Origin: an uncultured Bacteroidota bacterium
GTDB lineage: Bacteria; Bacteroidota; Bacteroidia; UKL13-3
Assembly (NCBI GenBank): GCA_903834625.1
Contig: CAILJQ010000134.1
Span: 1 to 38,513 of the forward strand
Reading direction: 5' to 3'
DNA length: 38,513 nt
In this document: positions 23,641 to 31,528 of the stretch, one piece after another
Numbering within the stretch: the first letter of the stretch is position 1
Layout: the number at the start of each line of letters is the position of its first letter
Position numbers and translations under genes: made by a program
Notes under the pieces: model-generated
Databases searched by the model: none
The model's input: the letters and a program-made list of their open reading frames with translations, nothing else
What the model was told of the DNA's origin: nothing

Positions 23641-24818
23641 AGCCAGTTTTTAGTTCGTCCAAGTTTCTTTGTCTTTAGCATTCATAATTATTTTTCCATC
23701 ATAGATACTTAATCCTTGCCAGCTTCCAAACCAAACTTGTCCTTTGTTATCTTCGAGAATACTTTGTGTGACATTGGAGGTCAATCCGTCTTCGGTTGTG
23801 AATTGTTTGAAATTATTGCCATCATATCGGTAAACACCATAACCTTCAGCCGTAAACCAAATATTCCCTTGGCTGTCTTCATAAAGATTGTAAGTTTCTT
23901 CACCTGCAATAATTCGGTTCTTTGTGAAATTGGTGTATGTTTTACCATCAAATTTGCTCACACCGCCATTAAAAGTTCCAATCCAAATATTTCCTTGTTT
24001 GTCTTCTAAAATATCGGCAACGTTATTATCGGTAAGTTCATTTTTAGCTGTTAAATGAATAAATTCTCCATTTTTATATTTAAAAATCCCATTCCCATCA
24101 GTAGCAAACCAGATATTTCCATTCTTGTCTTCTATTATTTTAAAAACCAATTTGTCAGATAGCATTGGTTTTGCATTTTCGACTTTTGAACCTGGCAATG
24201 AAAAAGGTATAAACTTTTCACCGTTAAAATGACAAACTCCTCCTGTCGCCCCAACCCAAATAAGTCCGCTTTTGTCAATTGTTAAACCCCAAATTTCAGC
24301 ATTCACACCGGGCAGTCCTTCTTTGAATGAAAATGTCTTAAATATTTCCCCTTCGTATTTTATGAGTCCTTCGGATGTTCCAAACCAAATATTACCTAAT
24401 TTATCTTCTACAATCTCTAAAACCCTAAAATGTGGACTGATTCCGTCAATGGTGATTCTTTCAAGTATTTGTCCATCATAGCGTATAATTCCATCTCCAT
24501 TTGTTCCAAACCAATAGTTCCCTTTTTTGTCCTGATACATTGTCCTTACAAACTCTCTTACCATTCCATTTAAGTTGGTGTGTATTTGCGGAAAGGTCGT
24601 GCTTTGTTTTAAAATGAGTGGTTGGGTGTTTACTTCATTTTCTATTGTATCGGTAACAGATTTTTCTTTCACCTGTCCATTGCAAGAAGTGAATTGCAGA
24701 GTTGTAAGCAACCAGATTAGAATCCTTTGGTTAGATAATATTTTACTCATATTCATAATAATTATCTTGTTCTTTAATTTATGTGCTAAGTAAGTTCTGT
24801 TGTAAAATTGGCTATAAC
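23636..24818. repeat. 10-bp perfect inverted repeats bounding the propeller gene
   Basis: GTTATAGCCA at 23636-23645 and TGGCTATAAC at 24809-24818 are exact reverse complements and enclose only the propeller lipoprotein gene. The left copy is continuous with element R3. This delimits a discrete 1.18-kb unit that could have moved as one piece. No transposase is present. Confidence 0.5.
23650..24756 (-). CDS. Stand-alone two-component-regulator-type propeller lipoprotein
   Basis: 368 residues from the ATG at 24756 (a second ATG lies at 24750). The signal sequence ends LLTTLQFTSC, so it is probably a lipoprotein. It contains seven Reg_prop repeats of about 40-45 residues, for example MYQDKKGNYWFGTNGDG, VEDKLGNIWFGTSEG, LEDKQGNIWIGTFNGG and LEDNKGQVWFGSWQG, enough for one closed beta-propeller. 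Such repeats usually form the periplasmic sensor of hybrid two-component kinases. Here there is no transmembrane helix, kinase or regulator domain after the propeller, so it may be a soluble binding protein or a detached sensor. It is the upstream-most gene of the island. Confidence 0.85.
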   Translation of the reverse strand: MNMSKILSNQRILIWLLTTLQFTSCNGQVKEKSVTDTIENEVNTQPLILKQSTTFPQIHTNLNGMVREFVRTMYQDKKGNYWFGTNGDGIIRYDGQILERITIDGISPHFRVLEIVEDKLGNIWFGTSEGLIKYEGEIFKTFSFKEGLPGVNAEIWGLTIDKSGLIWVGATGGVCHFNGEKFIPFSLPGSKVENAKPMLSDKLVFKIIEDKNGNIWFATDGNGIFKYKNGEFIHLTAKNELTDNNVADILEDKQGNIWIGTFNGGVSKFDGKTYTNFTKNRIIAGEETYNLYEDSQGNIWFTAEGYGVYRYDGNNFKQFTTEDGLTSNVTQSILEDNKGQVWFGSWQGLSIYDGKIIMNAKDKETWTN

Positions 24819-24843
24819 TTGTATATAGGGATGCAAAAAACAT

Positions 24844-25282
24844 CCATATTAACCCAATTTAGGTGTATAGGGATGTAAACTGCCTTTAACCAAATATATT
24901 ATAAAGCATGTATAAGTTCAATGGGCTTTTGATTTAAGGTACAAACAACCCATCGCCCCGGCATACATGGGTGGGTAAGCCAGATAATAGGTTGAACTCC
25001 GTTCGTGGTTGTAGTGCGGTATTTCCTCCTAACGCAAAAACATGCGACCCCGGAGGGGTCGAAGGAATCATTGGGGGTTTGCGTTTGCTATAAACGTTGG
25101 ATCCCGAAGGGATCCTTTACTGGTAGGTAGTTCTATGTACTACCTTAAAAAGAAGCATTCACTTCGGCTTGCGCTCTATTGCTTCTTTAAAAGAGTTTAC
25201 ACAATCACTTTACGCTACCGCTAATGGCTAACACCTGATACAAATACCCTAATCAACATCAATGTTTAGGGTATTGATATAG
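24844..25282. other. Gene-poor stretch with short palindromes
   Basis: No gene is supported. It contains two palindromes of the same 7-3-7 design: CGACCCC-GGA-GGGGTCG (25045-25061) and GGATCCC-GAA-GGGATCC (25099-25115). There is also a hairpin AAAGAAGCA / TGCTTCTTT (25149-25188), and the decamer TATAGGGATG is repeated just before it and at its start (24824-24833, 24866-24875). A 60-codon open frame on the plus strand runs through the palindromes and is not credible. The pattern is that of dispersed intergenic repeats. Confidence 0.6.
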
Positions 25283-25607
25283 CTGTTTGACCTATAGCAA
25301 CTATGCATTTGTTAATAGCTTTGACCAATTGGGTGAAAGCTATTACCGATTGGATGAAAGCTTTTACAGATTTGATAAATGCTTTGATGAAATCGGTAAA
25401 AACGATAGCCCAATGGCTCATTGCTTTGACGATTTTGGTGATTGCTTTGACCCATTGGCTAAAACGATTCATGAAAATCATGAAAGCTATTAGCGATTTG
25501 GTGAAAGCTATTACAGATTTGATGAAAGCATTGACTAATTAAATGAAAGCTATAACCCATTTTATAAAAGCAAGGATGAAATGGGTAATAACTATAGGTC
25601 AAAACAG
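25283..25607. repeat. Degenerate 21-bp tandem array with self-complementary units and inverted flanks
   Basis: About a dozen degenerate 21-base units (AAAGCTATTACCGATTGGATG type) run from about 25314 to 25585. On the plus strand a frame from 25303 to 25542 encodes heptads such as KAITDWM, KAFTDLI, KAISDLV, KAITDLM. After TAA-ATG it goes on to 25680. On the minus strand a 71-codon frame also encodes heptads (QWVKAIT, KIVKAMS, DFIKAFI, QLVKAIN) because units are nearly palindromic, for example AATAGCTTT...AAAGCTATT at 25314-25344. CTGTTTGACCTATAG (25283-25297) and CTATAGGTCAAAACAG (25592-25607) form a near-perfect inverted repeat around the array. Whether any frame is translated is unknown. Confidence 0.7.
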
Positions 25608-25690
25608 TATGCTTATACAAGAAATGGCTATAGTAAGAGCCATTTGGGTTGATGCTAATAAGGGTGAAGCTGTTCCATGACCTTAACTAA

Positions 25691-25882
25691 GGACTAAAAT
25701 CACGAATGAAAGAAAATTATTGTCCCAAGAAAATCAAGCCAAAAACCAACAACCAACCGCTTCCAATTTGGCTCCGCCGACGCAAAGGTACCATGGTCTA
25801 TGGTCCATCGACTATGGACTAAAATCACGAATGAAAGAAAATTATTGTCCCAAGAAAATCAAGCCAAAAACCAACAACCAAC
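25691..25882. repeat. Perfect 67-bp direct repeat, two copies
   Basis: Bases 25691-25757 and 25816-25882 are identical, starting GGACTAAAATCACGAATG and ending CCAACAACCAAC, with 58 bases between. The spacer includes a CTATGGTCCATCGACTATGG segment. The second copy ends two bases before the coaD stop codon, so the array abuts that gene's 3' end. Confidence 0.9.
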
Positions 25883-25884
25883 TG

Positions 25885-26343
25885 CTAAAAGCGAACTTCT
25901 TTAGGCACAAAAAGGTTGGCATCGCCGCCATTTCTGATTAAATCACGCACCACTGATGAGCTTATGGGCGTAAAGGCCGGATCACACATAAGGAAAACGG
26001 TTTCGGCTTCTGGATAAATGATTTTGTTCATTTGGGCAATGTTCTTCTCATAATCAAAATCGGCCATGTTGCGAATGCCCCTTAAAATATAATGCGCGCC
26101 AATTTGGTTGCAAAAATTTACCGTTAAGCCTTCATAAAAGTTGGCGCTTACTTTGGGTTCGTTGGCAAAAATCTGACTAATCCAATTCATCCTTTGCTCT
26201 ATAGGAAACAAAGTAGATTTACTGCTGTTGTGGCCTATACCCACCACAATTTCATCAAATAAAGGTATGGCCCTTTCAATGATGTTAACATGTCCAACGG
26301 TAATGGGATCAAATGTCCCCGGAAACAATGCGATTTTTTTCAT
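25885..26343 (-). CDS. coaD: Phosphopantetheine adenylyltransferase
   Basis: 152 residues, normal length. CoaD makes dephospho-CoA from 4'-phosphopantetheine and ATP. Nucleotidyltransferase motifs are FPGTFDPITVGHVNII (T15-V-G-H18) and ISSSVVRDLI (127-136); YILRGIRNMADFDYE is also typical. It lies 35 bases downstream of rsmD in the same direction. Confidence 0.97.
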   Translation of the reverse strand: MKKIALFPGTFDPITVGHVNIIERAIPLFDEIVVGIGHNSSKSTLFPIEQRMNWISQIFANEPKVSANFYEGLTVNFCNQIGAHYILRGIRNMADFDYEKNIAQMNKIIYPEAETVFLMCDPAFTPISSSVVRDLIRNGGDANLFVPKEVRF

Positions 26344-26378
26344 GGCAATAATCTCTTATCAAAAATAATCAGTTCAAA

Positions 26379-26945
26379 TCAAATACTTGTTATGTTGCTG
26401 TTTGCTTGTTCTGGAGCCTTAAAAATAGAAAAAGCAGATTGACCGTATACCCTTTGTTCGCTAAACCCTTCTAAATGGTCTAATTTCATTTGAGAGGCAT
26501 GCTCAATAATAAGCCAGCCTTTGGGTTTTAGTAATTGCTTGCTAAAAACCATACCTGGCAATAAGGGTATGCCAGAAAGGGCGTAAGGTGGGTCGGCAAA
26601 AATGAGGTCGAATTGCTCTTCACATTGTTTTAAAAAAACAAATACATCTTGCTTGCGAACCTCCATGTTTTCGAACCCTAATTTGGTGGCACTTTCTTTC
26701 ATGAATTTAACACAGCCTTGGTTTTGGTCAACACTTAATACCCCACTCGCCTCCCTGCTGGCAAACTCATAGCTCATATTTCCTGTGCCCGCAAATAAGT
26801 CGAGCACACTTACCTCATCTAAATTAAAATGGTTATGTAAAATATTAAACAAACTTTCCTTGGCCCTGTCTGTGGTAGGCCTTACAGGCAATCCAGCTGG
26901 TGCATGCAAAAGAATGCCCTTTTTATTTCCTCCAATTATTCGCAC
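26379..26945 (-). CDS. rsmD: 16S rRNA (guanine-966-N2) methyltransferase
   Basis: 188 residues. RsmD methylates G966 of 16S rRNA. Family features are the N-terminal MRIIGGNKKGILL, RPTTDRAKESLFNIL, the SAM-binding VLDLFAGTGNMSYEFASR and the catalytic FADPPY. The start codon is GTG at 26945, overlapping the last ten bases of the DUF3822 gene. The gene order DUF3822-rsmD-coaD looks typical for Bacteroidota. Confidence 0.95.
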   Translation of the reverse strand: MRIIGGNKKGILLHAPAGLPVRPTTDRAKESLFNILHNHFNLDEVSVLDLFAGTGNMSYEFASREASGVLSVDQNQGCVKFMKESATKLGFENMEVRKQDVFVFLKQCEEQFDLIFADPPYALSGIPLLPGMVFSKQLLKPKGWLIIEHASQMKLDHLEGFSEQRVYGQSAFSIFKAPEQANSNITSI

Positions 26946-27790
26946 AAAAGCGCCGCAGATTCATTGAAAAACTGGTGTTCTCCAAATTGTTTAAAACTCA
27001 AAGGAAAGGTAAAGGTCTTAGGCTTAATTCCGTATTGAACCGAGCGCACGTATTTGGATAACAAATTATGCAATTCGGTCATGTGGGTTGAGTTACCATA
27101 TAACACCACATCACAACCATGCGAAATTTGCATTTGCTCGGCAACTGCCAATAGGTAATACACTATCTCAGTTTCTGTTTCAAAGGTAAAGGTGTTATAA
27201 AACTTTAGTTGACCATCGAAATTGAGCACTTCAAAATAACCAGGATGTAATTGCAAATGCAGTTTGTTGGCAGGATTTTCAAATGCCTGCGACTCAATAG
27301 CCTTTATAAACAACAAGGATGAATGATACACATCAACCATAGGCATGTTAAACCTAATAAGTTTCATCAACTCGTTGCGCACATTAAAAACACAAGCTGT
27401 TTGTTGCACATGCATTTTGCAATACAATACTTGTGATTGTGGCATTAACTTTTGGTTCAACTTGTAATAGGCATCTGTTTCAACTACATTTAATAATGCC
27501 TCGGGAACCAAGGTGCAATTAGGGGAAGTGATGAGCACCTTTCTTTCTTTGAACTTTTGGTTCAAATCTTCTTTTAACTCCGCGATGCCTTTTAGCTCAT
27601 CATAGGTTAAACCTAAAAAATTGGTTTCAGGAGCAGTATAAATTTTCAACTGCATTACTTGCTTATTGGCAACATCTGCCACCACCGTGCTAATATGGTT
27701 TGCTTCAAAAAACACGAATTGCTCGTAACCCACATTGGATGCAGGTTGATACAAATTGTCTGAATAGGTTTTAACCGTAATGGATAACAC
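26936..27790 (-). CDS. DUF3822 family protein
   Basis: 284 residues from a GTG at 27790 (reading LSITVKTYSDNLYQPAS). The frame also allows TTG at 27832, but no ATG exists, so the start is uncertain. Family-type blocks are YSDNLYQ, YEQFVFFEANHI, RKVLITSPNCTLVPEALL, VDVYHSSLLFIKAIE and QLHPGYFEVLNFDG. DUF3822 proteins are found in Bacteroidota next to rsmD and have an actin-like ATPase-related layout; no role is established. First gene of the rsmD-coaD operon, divergent from the hotdog thioesterase gene. Confidence 0.85.
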   Translation of the reverse strand: MLSITVKTYSDNLYQPASNVGYEQFVFFEANHISTVVADVANKQVMQLKIYTAPETNFLGLTYDELKGIAELKEDLNQKFKERKVLITSPNCTLVPEALLNVVETDAYYKLNQKLMPQSQVLYCKMHVQQTACVFNVRNELMKLIRFNMPMVDVYHSSLLFIKAIESQAFENPANKLHLQLHPGYFEVLNFDGQLKFYNTFTFETETEIVYYLLAVAEQMQISHGCDVVLYGNSTHMTELHNLLSKYVRSVQYGIKPKTFTFPLSFKQFGEHQFFNESAALLCE

Positions 27791-27843
27791 AGTGATTGTT
27801 CTTACCTTCGCAAAGTAGTAAAACCCTTTCAAAAAATAAAAGA

Positions 27844-28287
27844 GTGCAGACGTTTATCCCTCAAAACCCCGATTATCAAGCAGTAGTAGCCGAAAAGATG
27901 TTGGGAAACCACTTCATGAACCACCTTGGATTTCAATCTACTGTAGTAAAACCCGGATATATAGAAGGTTTTTTGAACATAGAAGAGCATCACCGCCAGC
28001 AAATTGGTTTTATTCATGGTGGCGTAATTGCTACTTTGGCCGATTTGGCTGCTGGCTTTGCCAGTTTTACCCTGGTAAAAGCGGGTGAAGCTGTGGTAAC
28101 TGCCGAAATGAAAATAAGCTATTTAAACCCAGGCATTGGCAACAAAGCCTTTTGCAAAGGATATGTAATAAAGGCTGGCAGAATGTTACATTTTGCCGAG
28201 GCAGAGATTTATGCTGAGAATAAAGGCGAGATGGTTTTAATAGCCAAAGGATCCGCCACCTACGCGGTGATTGTTCCTCAAATTTAA
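27844..28287 (+). CDS. Hotdog-fold thioesterase (PaaI-like)
   Basis: 147 residues from a GTG at 27844; the frame extends to TTG at 27796 but that would start upstream of the likely promoter. The hotdog signature IHGGVIATLADLAAGFA is followed by AEMKISYLNPGIGN, the pattern of PaaI/YdiI-type acyl-CoA thioesterases, which release CoA from acyl or phenylacetyl thioesters. A TACCTTCG sequence at about 27803-27810 resembles the -7 element and would give a leader of about 26 bases, supporting the GTG start. Confidence 0.85.
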   Translation: MQTFIPQNPDYQAVVAEKMLGNHFMNHLGFQSTVVKPGYIEGFLNIEEHHRQQIGFIHGGVIATLADLAAGFASFTLVKAGEAVVTAEMKISYLNPGIGNKAFCKGYVIKAGRMLHFAEAEIYAENKGEMVLIAKGSATYAVIVPQI

Positions 28288-28289
28288 AG

Positions 28290-28904
28290 CTATTTATTCC
28301 TCCATTTAATGCCACATCCAATGGCTTTGGTTTGCGAAACTTCTATTGGCATACCCATTAGATATTGGGCAATGGCATTTTCCAAATATTTTACTTTCAC
28401 CTGCTCTGGTTCTTCAAAGTTGTCATCTATCGCTCCAATATAAATAATCTCTTTGTTTTGGTTCAGCAAGAATACATGAGGTGTGCGTTTGGCACCAAAT
28501 GCAGTAGCTACATTTTGTTTTAAATCTTGAAGGTAAACAAATGGATATTGTTTCTCCTTGGCCAGCGCAACCATTGCTTCATAGCTTTCACCAGGTTCTT
28601 TGCCGGCATCATTTGGGTTAATAGCAATTACAGGTATTCCTTGTTTGGCATATCTCAAATGAAGATCCATGATTCTTCTTTCATATGCTTTTGAAAACGG
28701 ACAGGTATTGCAGGTAAAAACAACTATATAACCTTTTACATTTTTGAATTCTGCTAGCGAGTGCATTTTACCATCCACGCCTTTTAATGAAAAATCAGTT
28801 ATACGGTCGCCCATTTGATAACCTGGATTTGTAGGGGCTTGCGAGAAAGCAATCAAGGGAAACAAAAGTCCCAATAATACAGTTAAGCGAAATATTTTTT
28901 TCAT
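28290..28904 (-). CDS. Exported peroxiredoxin/thioredoxin-fold protein
   Basis: 204 residues. Signal peptide: FRLTVLLGLLFPLIAFS then Q. The redox motif is C65-N-T-C68-P in FTCNTCPFSKAYERR, with the later RTPHVFLL cis-Pro loop, as in the AhpC/TSA-ResA superfamily of periplasmic thiol oxidoreductases. A further Cys198 near the C-terminus (AIGCGIKW) could be a resolving residue. Its ATG overlaps the stop of the TlpA-like gene (ATGA), so the two thiol proteins are coexpressed. Confidence 0.85.
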   Translation of the reverse strand: MKKIFRLTVLLGLLFPLIAFSQAPTNPGYQMGDRITDFSLKGVDGKMHSLAEFKNVKGYIVVFTCNTCPFSKAYERRIMDLHLRYAKQGIPVIAINPNDAGKEPGESYEAMVALAKEKQYPFVYLQDLKQNVATAFGAKRTPHVFLLNQNKEIIYIGAIDDNFEEPEQVKVKYLENAIAQYLMGMPIEVSQTKAIGCGIKWRNK

Positions 28905-29383
28905 GGTTTCATTTGTAAAATAATGTCTTTCAATTCTTCATAGGAGAGCGGACCAGCAAAGAATTTGCGCTTGCCTTCACTACCTTTTATAATCAATGTT
29001 GCAGGAATAGACCCACCCCAATTGGGATCAACCAATTCAATCCATTTATTGGGATCGGGCTCATTCATCCAATACATTTTATTGCGGATACCTTTTTCTA
29101 TCATATAAGGCTTTAGCTTAACATCAATTTGTTTTTTGAAATCATTGCTCACCAATAAAACACGAACTTTTTGGTCTTTAAATTCCTCTCCTATTCTCTC
29201 AAATGAAGGCATTTCTTCTAAACATGGTTTGCACCAAGTAGCCCAAAAATTGATGATGTATATGGTATCTGAAGTATTCTTTTTCCAAGTAGTAATTTGC
29301 TCGGCTTTGATAAAAGTTACCTCTTGTGCTTTGAGCACAGGAATCCAAAAAAACAAACAAATGAATAACCTTATACTTCTCAT
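28901..29383 (-). CDS. TlpA-like thiol-disulfide oxidoreductase
   Basis: 160 residues with signal peptide (LFICLFFWIPVLKA then Q). The WCKPC motif (residues 50-54) in IINFWATWCKPCLEEMP is the classical TlpA/ResA active site, and GGSIPATLII supplies the cis-Pro loop. It probably reduces disulfides of exported proteins or cytochromes in the periplasm. It overlaps upp upstream and the second thioredoxin-fold gene downstream, each by four bases. Confidence 0.9.
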   Translation of the reverse strand: MRSIRLFICLFFWIPVLKAQEVTFIKAEQITTWKKNTSDTIYIINFWATWCKPCLEEMPSFERIGEEFKDQKVRVLLVSNDFKKQIDVKLKPYMIEKGIRNKMYWMNEPDPNKWIELVDPNWGGSIPATLIIKGSEGKRKFFAGPLSYEELKDIILQMKP

Positions 29384-30024
29384 AATTTCTCTCCAAATGA
29401 AAGGTCGCCGGCATCACCCAAACCTGGTACAATATAACTATTTGCATCAAGAGATGGGTCAACATCGGCAATAAAAATATCTGCTTGAGGCATATGCTGT
29501 TGAATGTATTGAACCCCTTGCTCGCTGGCAATTAAACTCACCACAATCACTCTTGAGGGCTTTCCTTTTGTTAACAATGCTTTATACGTTAAAAACATAC
29601 TTCTACCCGTTGCCAACATAGGGTCGATTAAAATGAGGGTTTTTCCTTCAATAGAAGGCGAGGCCAAATACTCTACCACAATTTCAAATTCATGCGCAGT
29701 GGTATGTTTTCTATAGGCAGAAACATAGGCACTGTCCGACTTATCAAAATAGTTTAAAAAACCTTGATGTAAGGCCAATCCTGCGCGTAAAACAGTGGCC
29801 AAGACAGGCTGCTCTAACAACACTTTACTTTCATGCGTACCCAAGGGTGTTTGAACCGTATAAATAGATCTGTCTAATTTTTTACTGACCTCATAAGCCA
29901 ATATTTCTCCTATGCGTTCAACGTTTTTACGAAAGCGGGCACGGTCGGTTTGAACCGATACATCGCGTAATTCAGCTAAAAAATCATTGAGCAAGGAAGG
30001 CTGTTGTGTAAGTATTTGTAACAT
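29380..30024 (-). CDS. upp: Uracil phosphoribosyltransferase
   Basis: 214 residues from the ATG at 30024 (MLQILTQQPS). The longer open frame overlaps the divergent gene. UPRT salvages uracil with PRPP to make UMP. Motifs: TDRARFRKNVERIGEILAYE, the PRPP loop LIDPMLATGRS (132-142) and the C-terminal uracil-binding IVPGLGDAGD. It heads an operon with two periplasmic thiol oxidoreductases, an unusual combination with no obvious metabolic logic. Confidence 0.93.
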   Translation of the reverse strand: MLQILTQQPSLLNDFLAELRDVSVQTDRARFRKNVERIGEILAYEVSKKLDRSIYTVQTPLGTHESKVLLEQPVLATVLRAGLALHQGFLNYFDKSDSAYVSAYRKHTTAHEFEIVVEYLASPSIEGKTLILIDPMLATGRSMFLTYKALLTKGKPSRVIVVSLIASEQGVQYIQQHMPQADIFIADVDPSLDANSYIVPGLGDAGDLSFGEKL

Positions 30025-30042
30025 AGGAAGCCGTGTATGGAA

Positions 30043-30050
30043 CAAAGTTA
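30043..30050 (-). promoter_or_regulatory. Promoter -7 element of upp
   Basis: On the minus strand the bases read TAACTTTG, an exact TAnnTTTG match 18 bases before the upp ATG. A convincing -33 TTTG is not found at the usual spacing. Confidence 0.4.
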
Positions 30051-30103
30051 AGGAAAGTTCTTTTCTTTGTGTATTCAAATAATAGAGAAATAAGTAGGGT
30101 AAG

Positions 30104-31528
30104 ATGGAATTAAGGTTTTTAGGAGCAGCCAGACAGGTTACAGGTAGTATGTATATGTTAATCCTCGACAATGGCTATAAAATTCTGGTTGATTGTGGAA
30201 TGGATTACGAAATGAAAAAAAATCCCGTGGCCCAAGCGGGTATTTTTGATTTTGAACCTGTTACCCTTGATTTGGTTTTGTTAACACATGCCCATATCGA
30301 CCATAGCGGTAATTTGCCCGCATTGATACACCATGGATACAAAGGACATATTTTGTGCACCCCTGCCACTGCAGAATTAACAGAATACCTCTTGTTTGAT
30401 TCGGCAAATATTCAAATGAATGATTACCGGAGAAGTTTGGGTAGGACAAAAAAAACACGGAGAGATCAAATTCCTAAACCGCTCTTTACCGAAAAAAATG
30501 TAAAACAAACTGTTGACCAATTTCTCACGGTTCCATTACACAAAGAGTTTGTGATTAACCCTCAGGTAACAGTTAAATTTCTTGAAGCTGGCCATTTATT
30601 GGGAGCTGCAAGTATTGAGATAACGGTTACAGAAAATGGTAAAACCACTCGTGTTGGATTTTCTGGAGATTTGGGAAGAAGCAATAGTAAATTGGTAAAA
30701 AATGGGGAGTTTTTTGAAAATGCAGATTACCTCATCACCGAGTCGACCTACGGAGGCAGGAAACACACTGTTACTGAAACTGCCGAAGATGAGCTTTTAA
30801 AGTACATACAACGCACCTGCGTTGAGTTTAGAGGTAGATTGGTGATACCCGCATTTAGTGTGGGCCGAACCCAAGCCATTGTTTTTACCATTAATCAATT
30901 GAAGAAAAAAGGACTCATTCCTGATTGGTTAAAGGTATTTGTGGATAGTCCACTTGCCATAAAAAGTACCCCAGTATACGAACGTCACCCCTATTTGTTA
31001 AACGACGAAGCACAAAGCTTTATGAAGGAACATGGCAGCTTATTCCATTTCCCAGGGATAGAGTATTTAGAGGGTATGGATGAACATGATGAACTCATGA
31101 GTTATTTTGATCCATGTATTATTATTTCTGCTGCAGGAATGGTTGAAGGTGGCCGTATCCAAGAGCACGTGATGAATAATATCGAAAACCCCTACTCTAC
31201 TATTTTAATCGCAGGTTTTTGTTCAGAGGGCACGCTGGGCCACCGACTCCTTTTGGGTCAGCCTACCATAAAAATTAAAAACAAAGACAAGACGGTATAC
31301 GCCCAAATTGCTAAAACAGACGTTTACAGTTCGCACCCCGACCACAATGAAGTGTTGAATTATATTCGACAAACGGGAAACAATAGCAAACTAAATGGGG
31401 GTAAATTAAAGAAGGTATTTTTGGTACACGGTGAAACTCCGCAATTGGAAGCAATGCAAAAGGCGGTGGAAGCCGAAGAAATAGCCACAGTTTGCATTCC
31501 AGATATGAACGAAATATATAAACTCTAA
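30104..31528 (+). CDS. Beta-CASP metallo-beta-lactamase-fold RNA hydrolase
   Basis: 474 residues. Metal motif THAHIDHSG (61-69), further His in AGHLLGAASIE and SGDLG, followed by the beta-CASP insert (VIPAFSVGRTQAIVF) and the C-terminal RMMBL part (KTDVYSSHPDHNEVLNYIR, VFLVHGE). This is the YSH1/CPSF-like bacterial group, thought to act as RNA endo- or exonucleases. The ATG at 30104 begins MELRFLGAARQVTGS, the family's standard start. The stop overlaps the ATG of the EamA gene by one base (TAATG). Confidence 0.9.
   Translation: MELRFLGAARQVTGSMYMLILDNGYKILVDCGMDYEMKKNPVAQAGIFDFEPVTLDLVLLTHAHIDHSGNLPALIHHGYKGHILCTPATAELTEYLLFDSANIQMNDYRRSLGRTKKTRRDQIPKPLFTEKNVKQTVDQFLTVPLHKEFVINPQVTVKFLEAGHLLGAASIEITVTENGKTTRVGFSGDLGRSNSKLVKNGEFFENADYLITESTYGGRKHTVTETAEDELLKYIQRTCVEFRGRLVIPAFSVGRTQAIVFTINQLKKKGLIPDWLKVFVDSPLAIKSTPVYERHPYLLNDEAQSFMKEHGSLFHFPGIEYLEGMDEHDELMSYFDPCIIISAAGMVEGGRIQEHVMNNIENPYSTILIAGFCSEGTLGHRLLLGQPTIKIKNKDKTVYAQIAKTDVYSSHPDHNEVLNYIRQTGNNSKLNGGKLKKVFLVHGETPQLEAMQKAVEAEEIATVCIPDMNEIYKL

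Noticed and set aside
25042-25224. 60-codon plus-strand ORF
   Set aside because: It reads through two 17-base palindromes and a hairpin and has repeat-derived composition.
25691-25882. CRISPR array
   Set aside because: Only two 67-base copies with one spacer-like interval, no cas genes, and repeat length well outside the CRISPR range.
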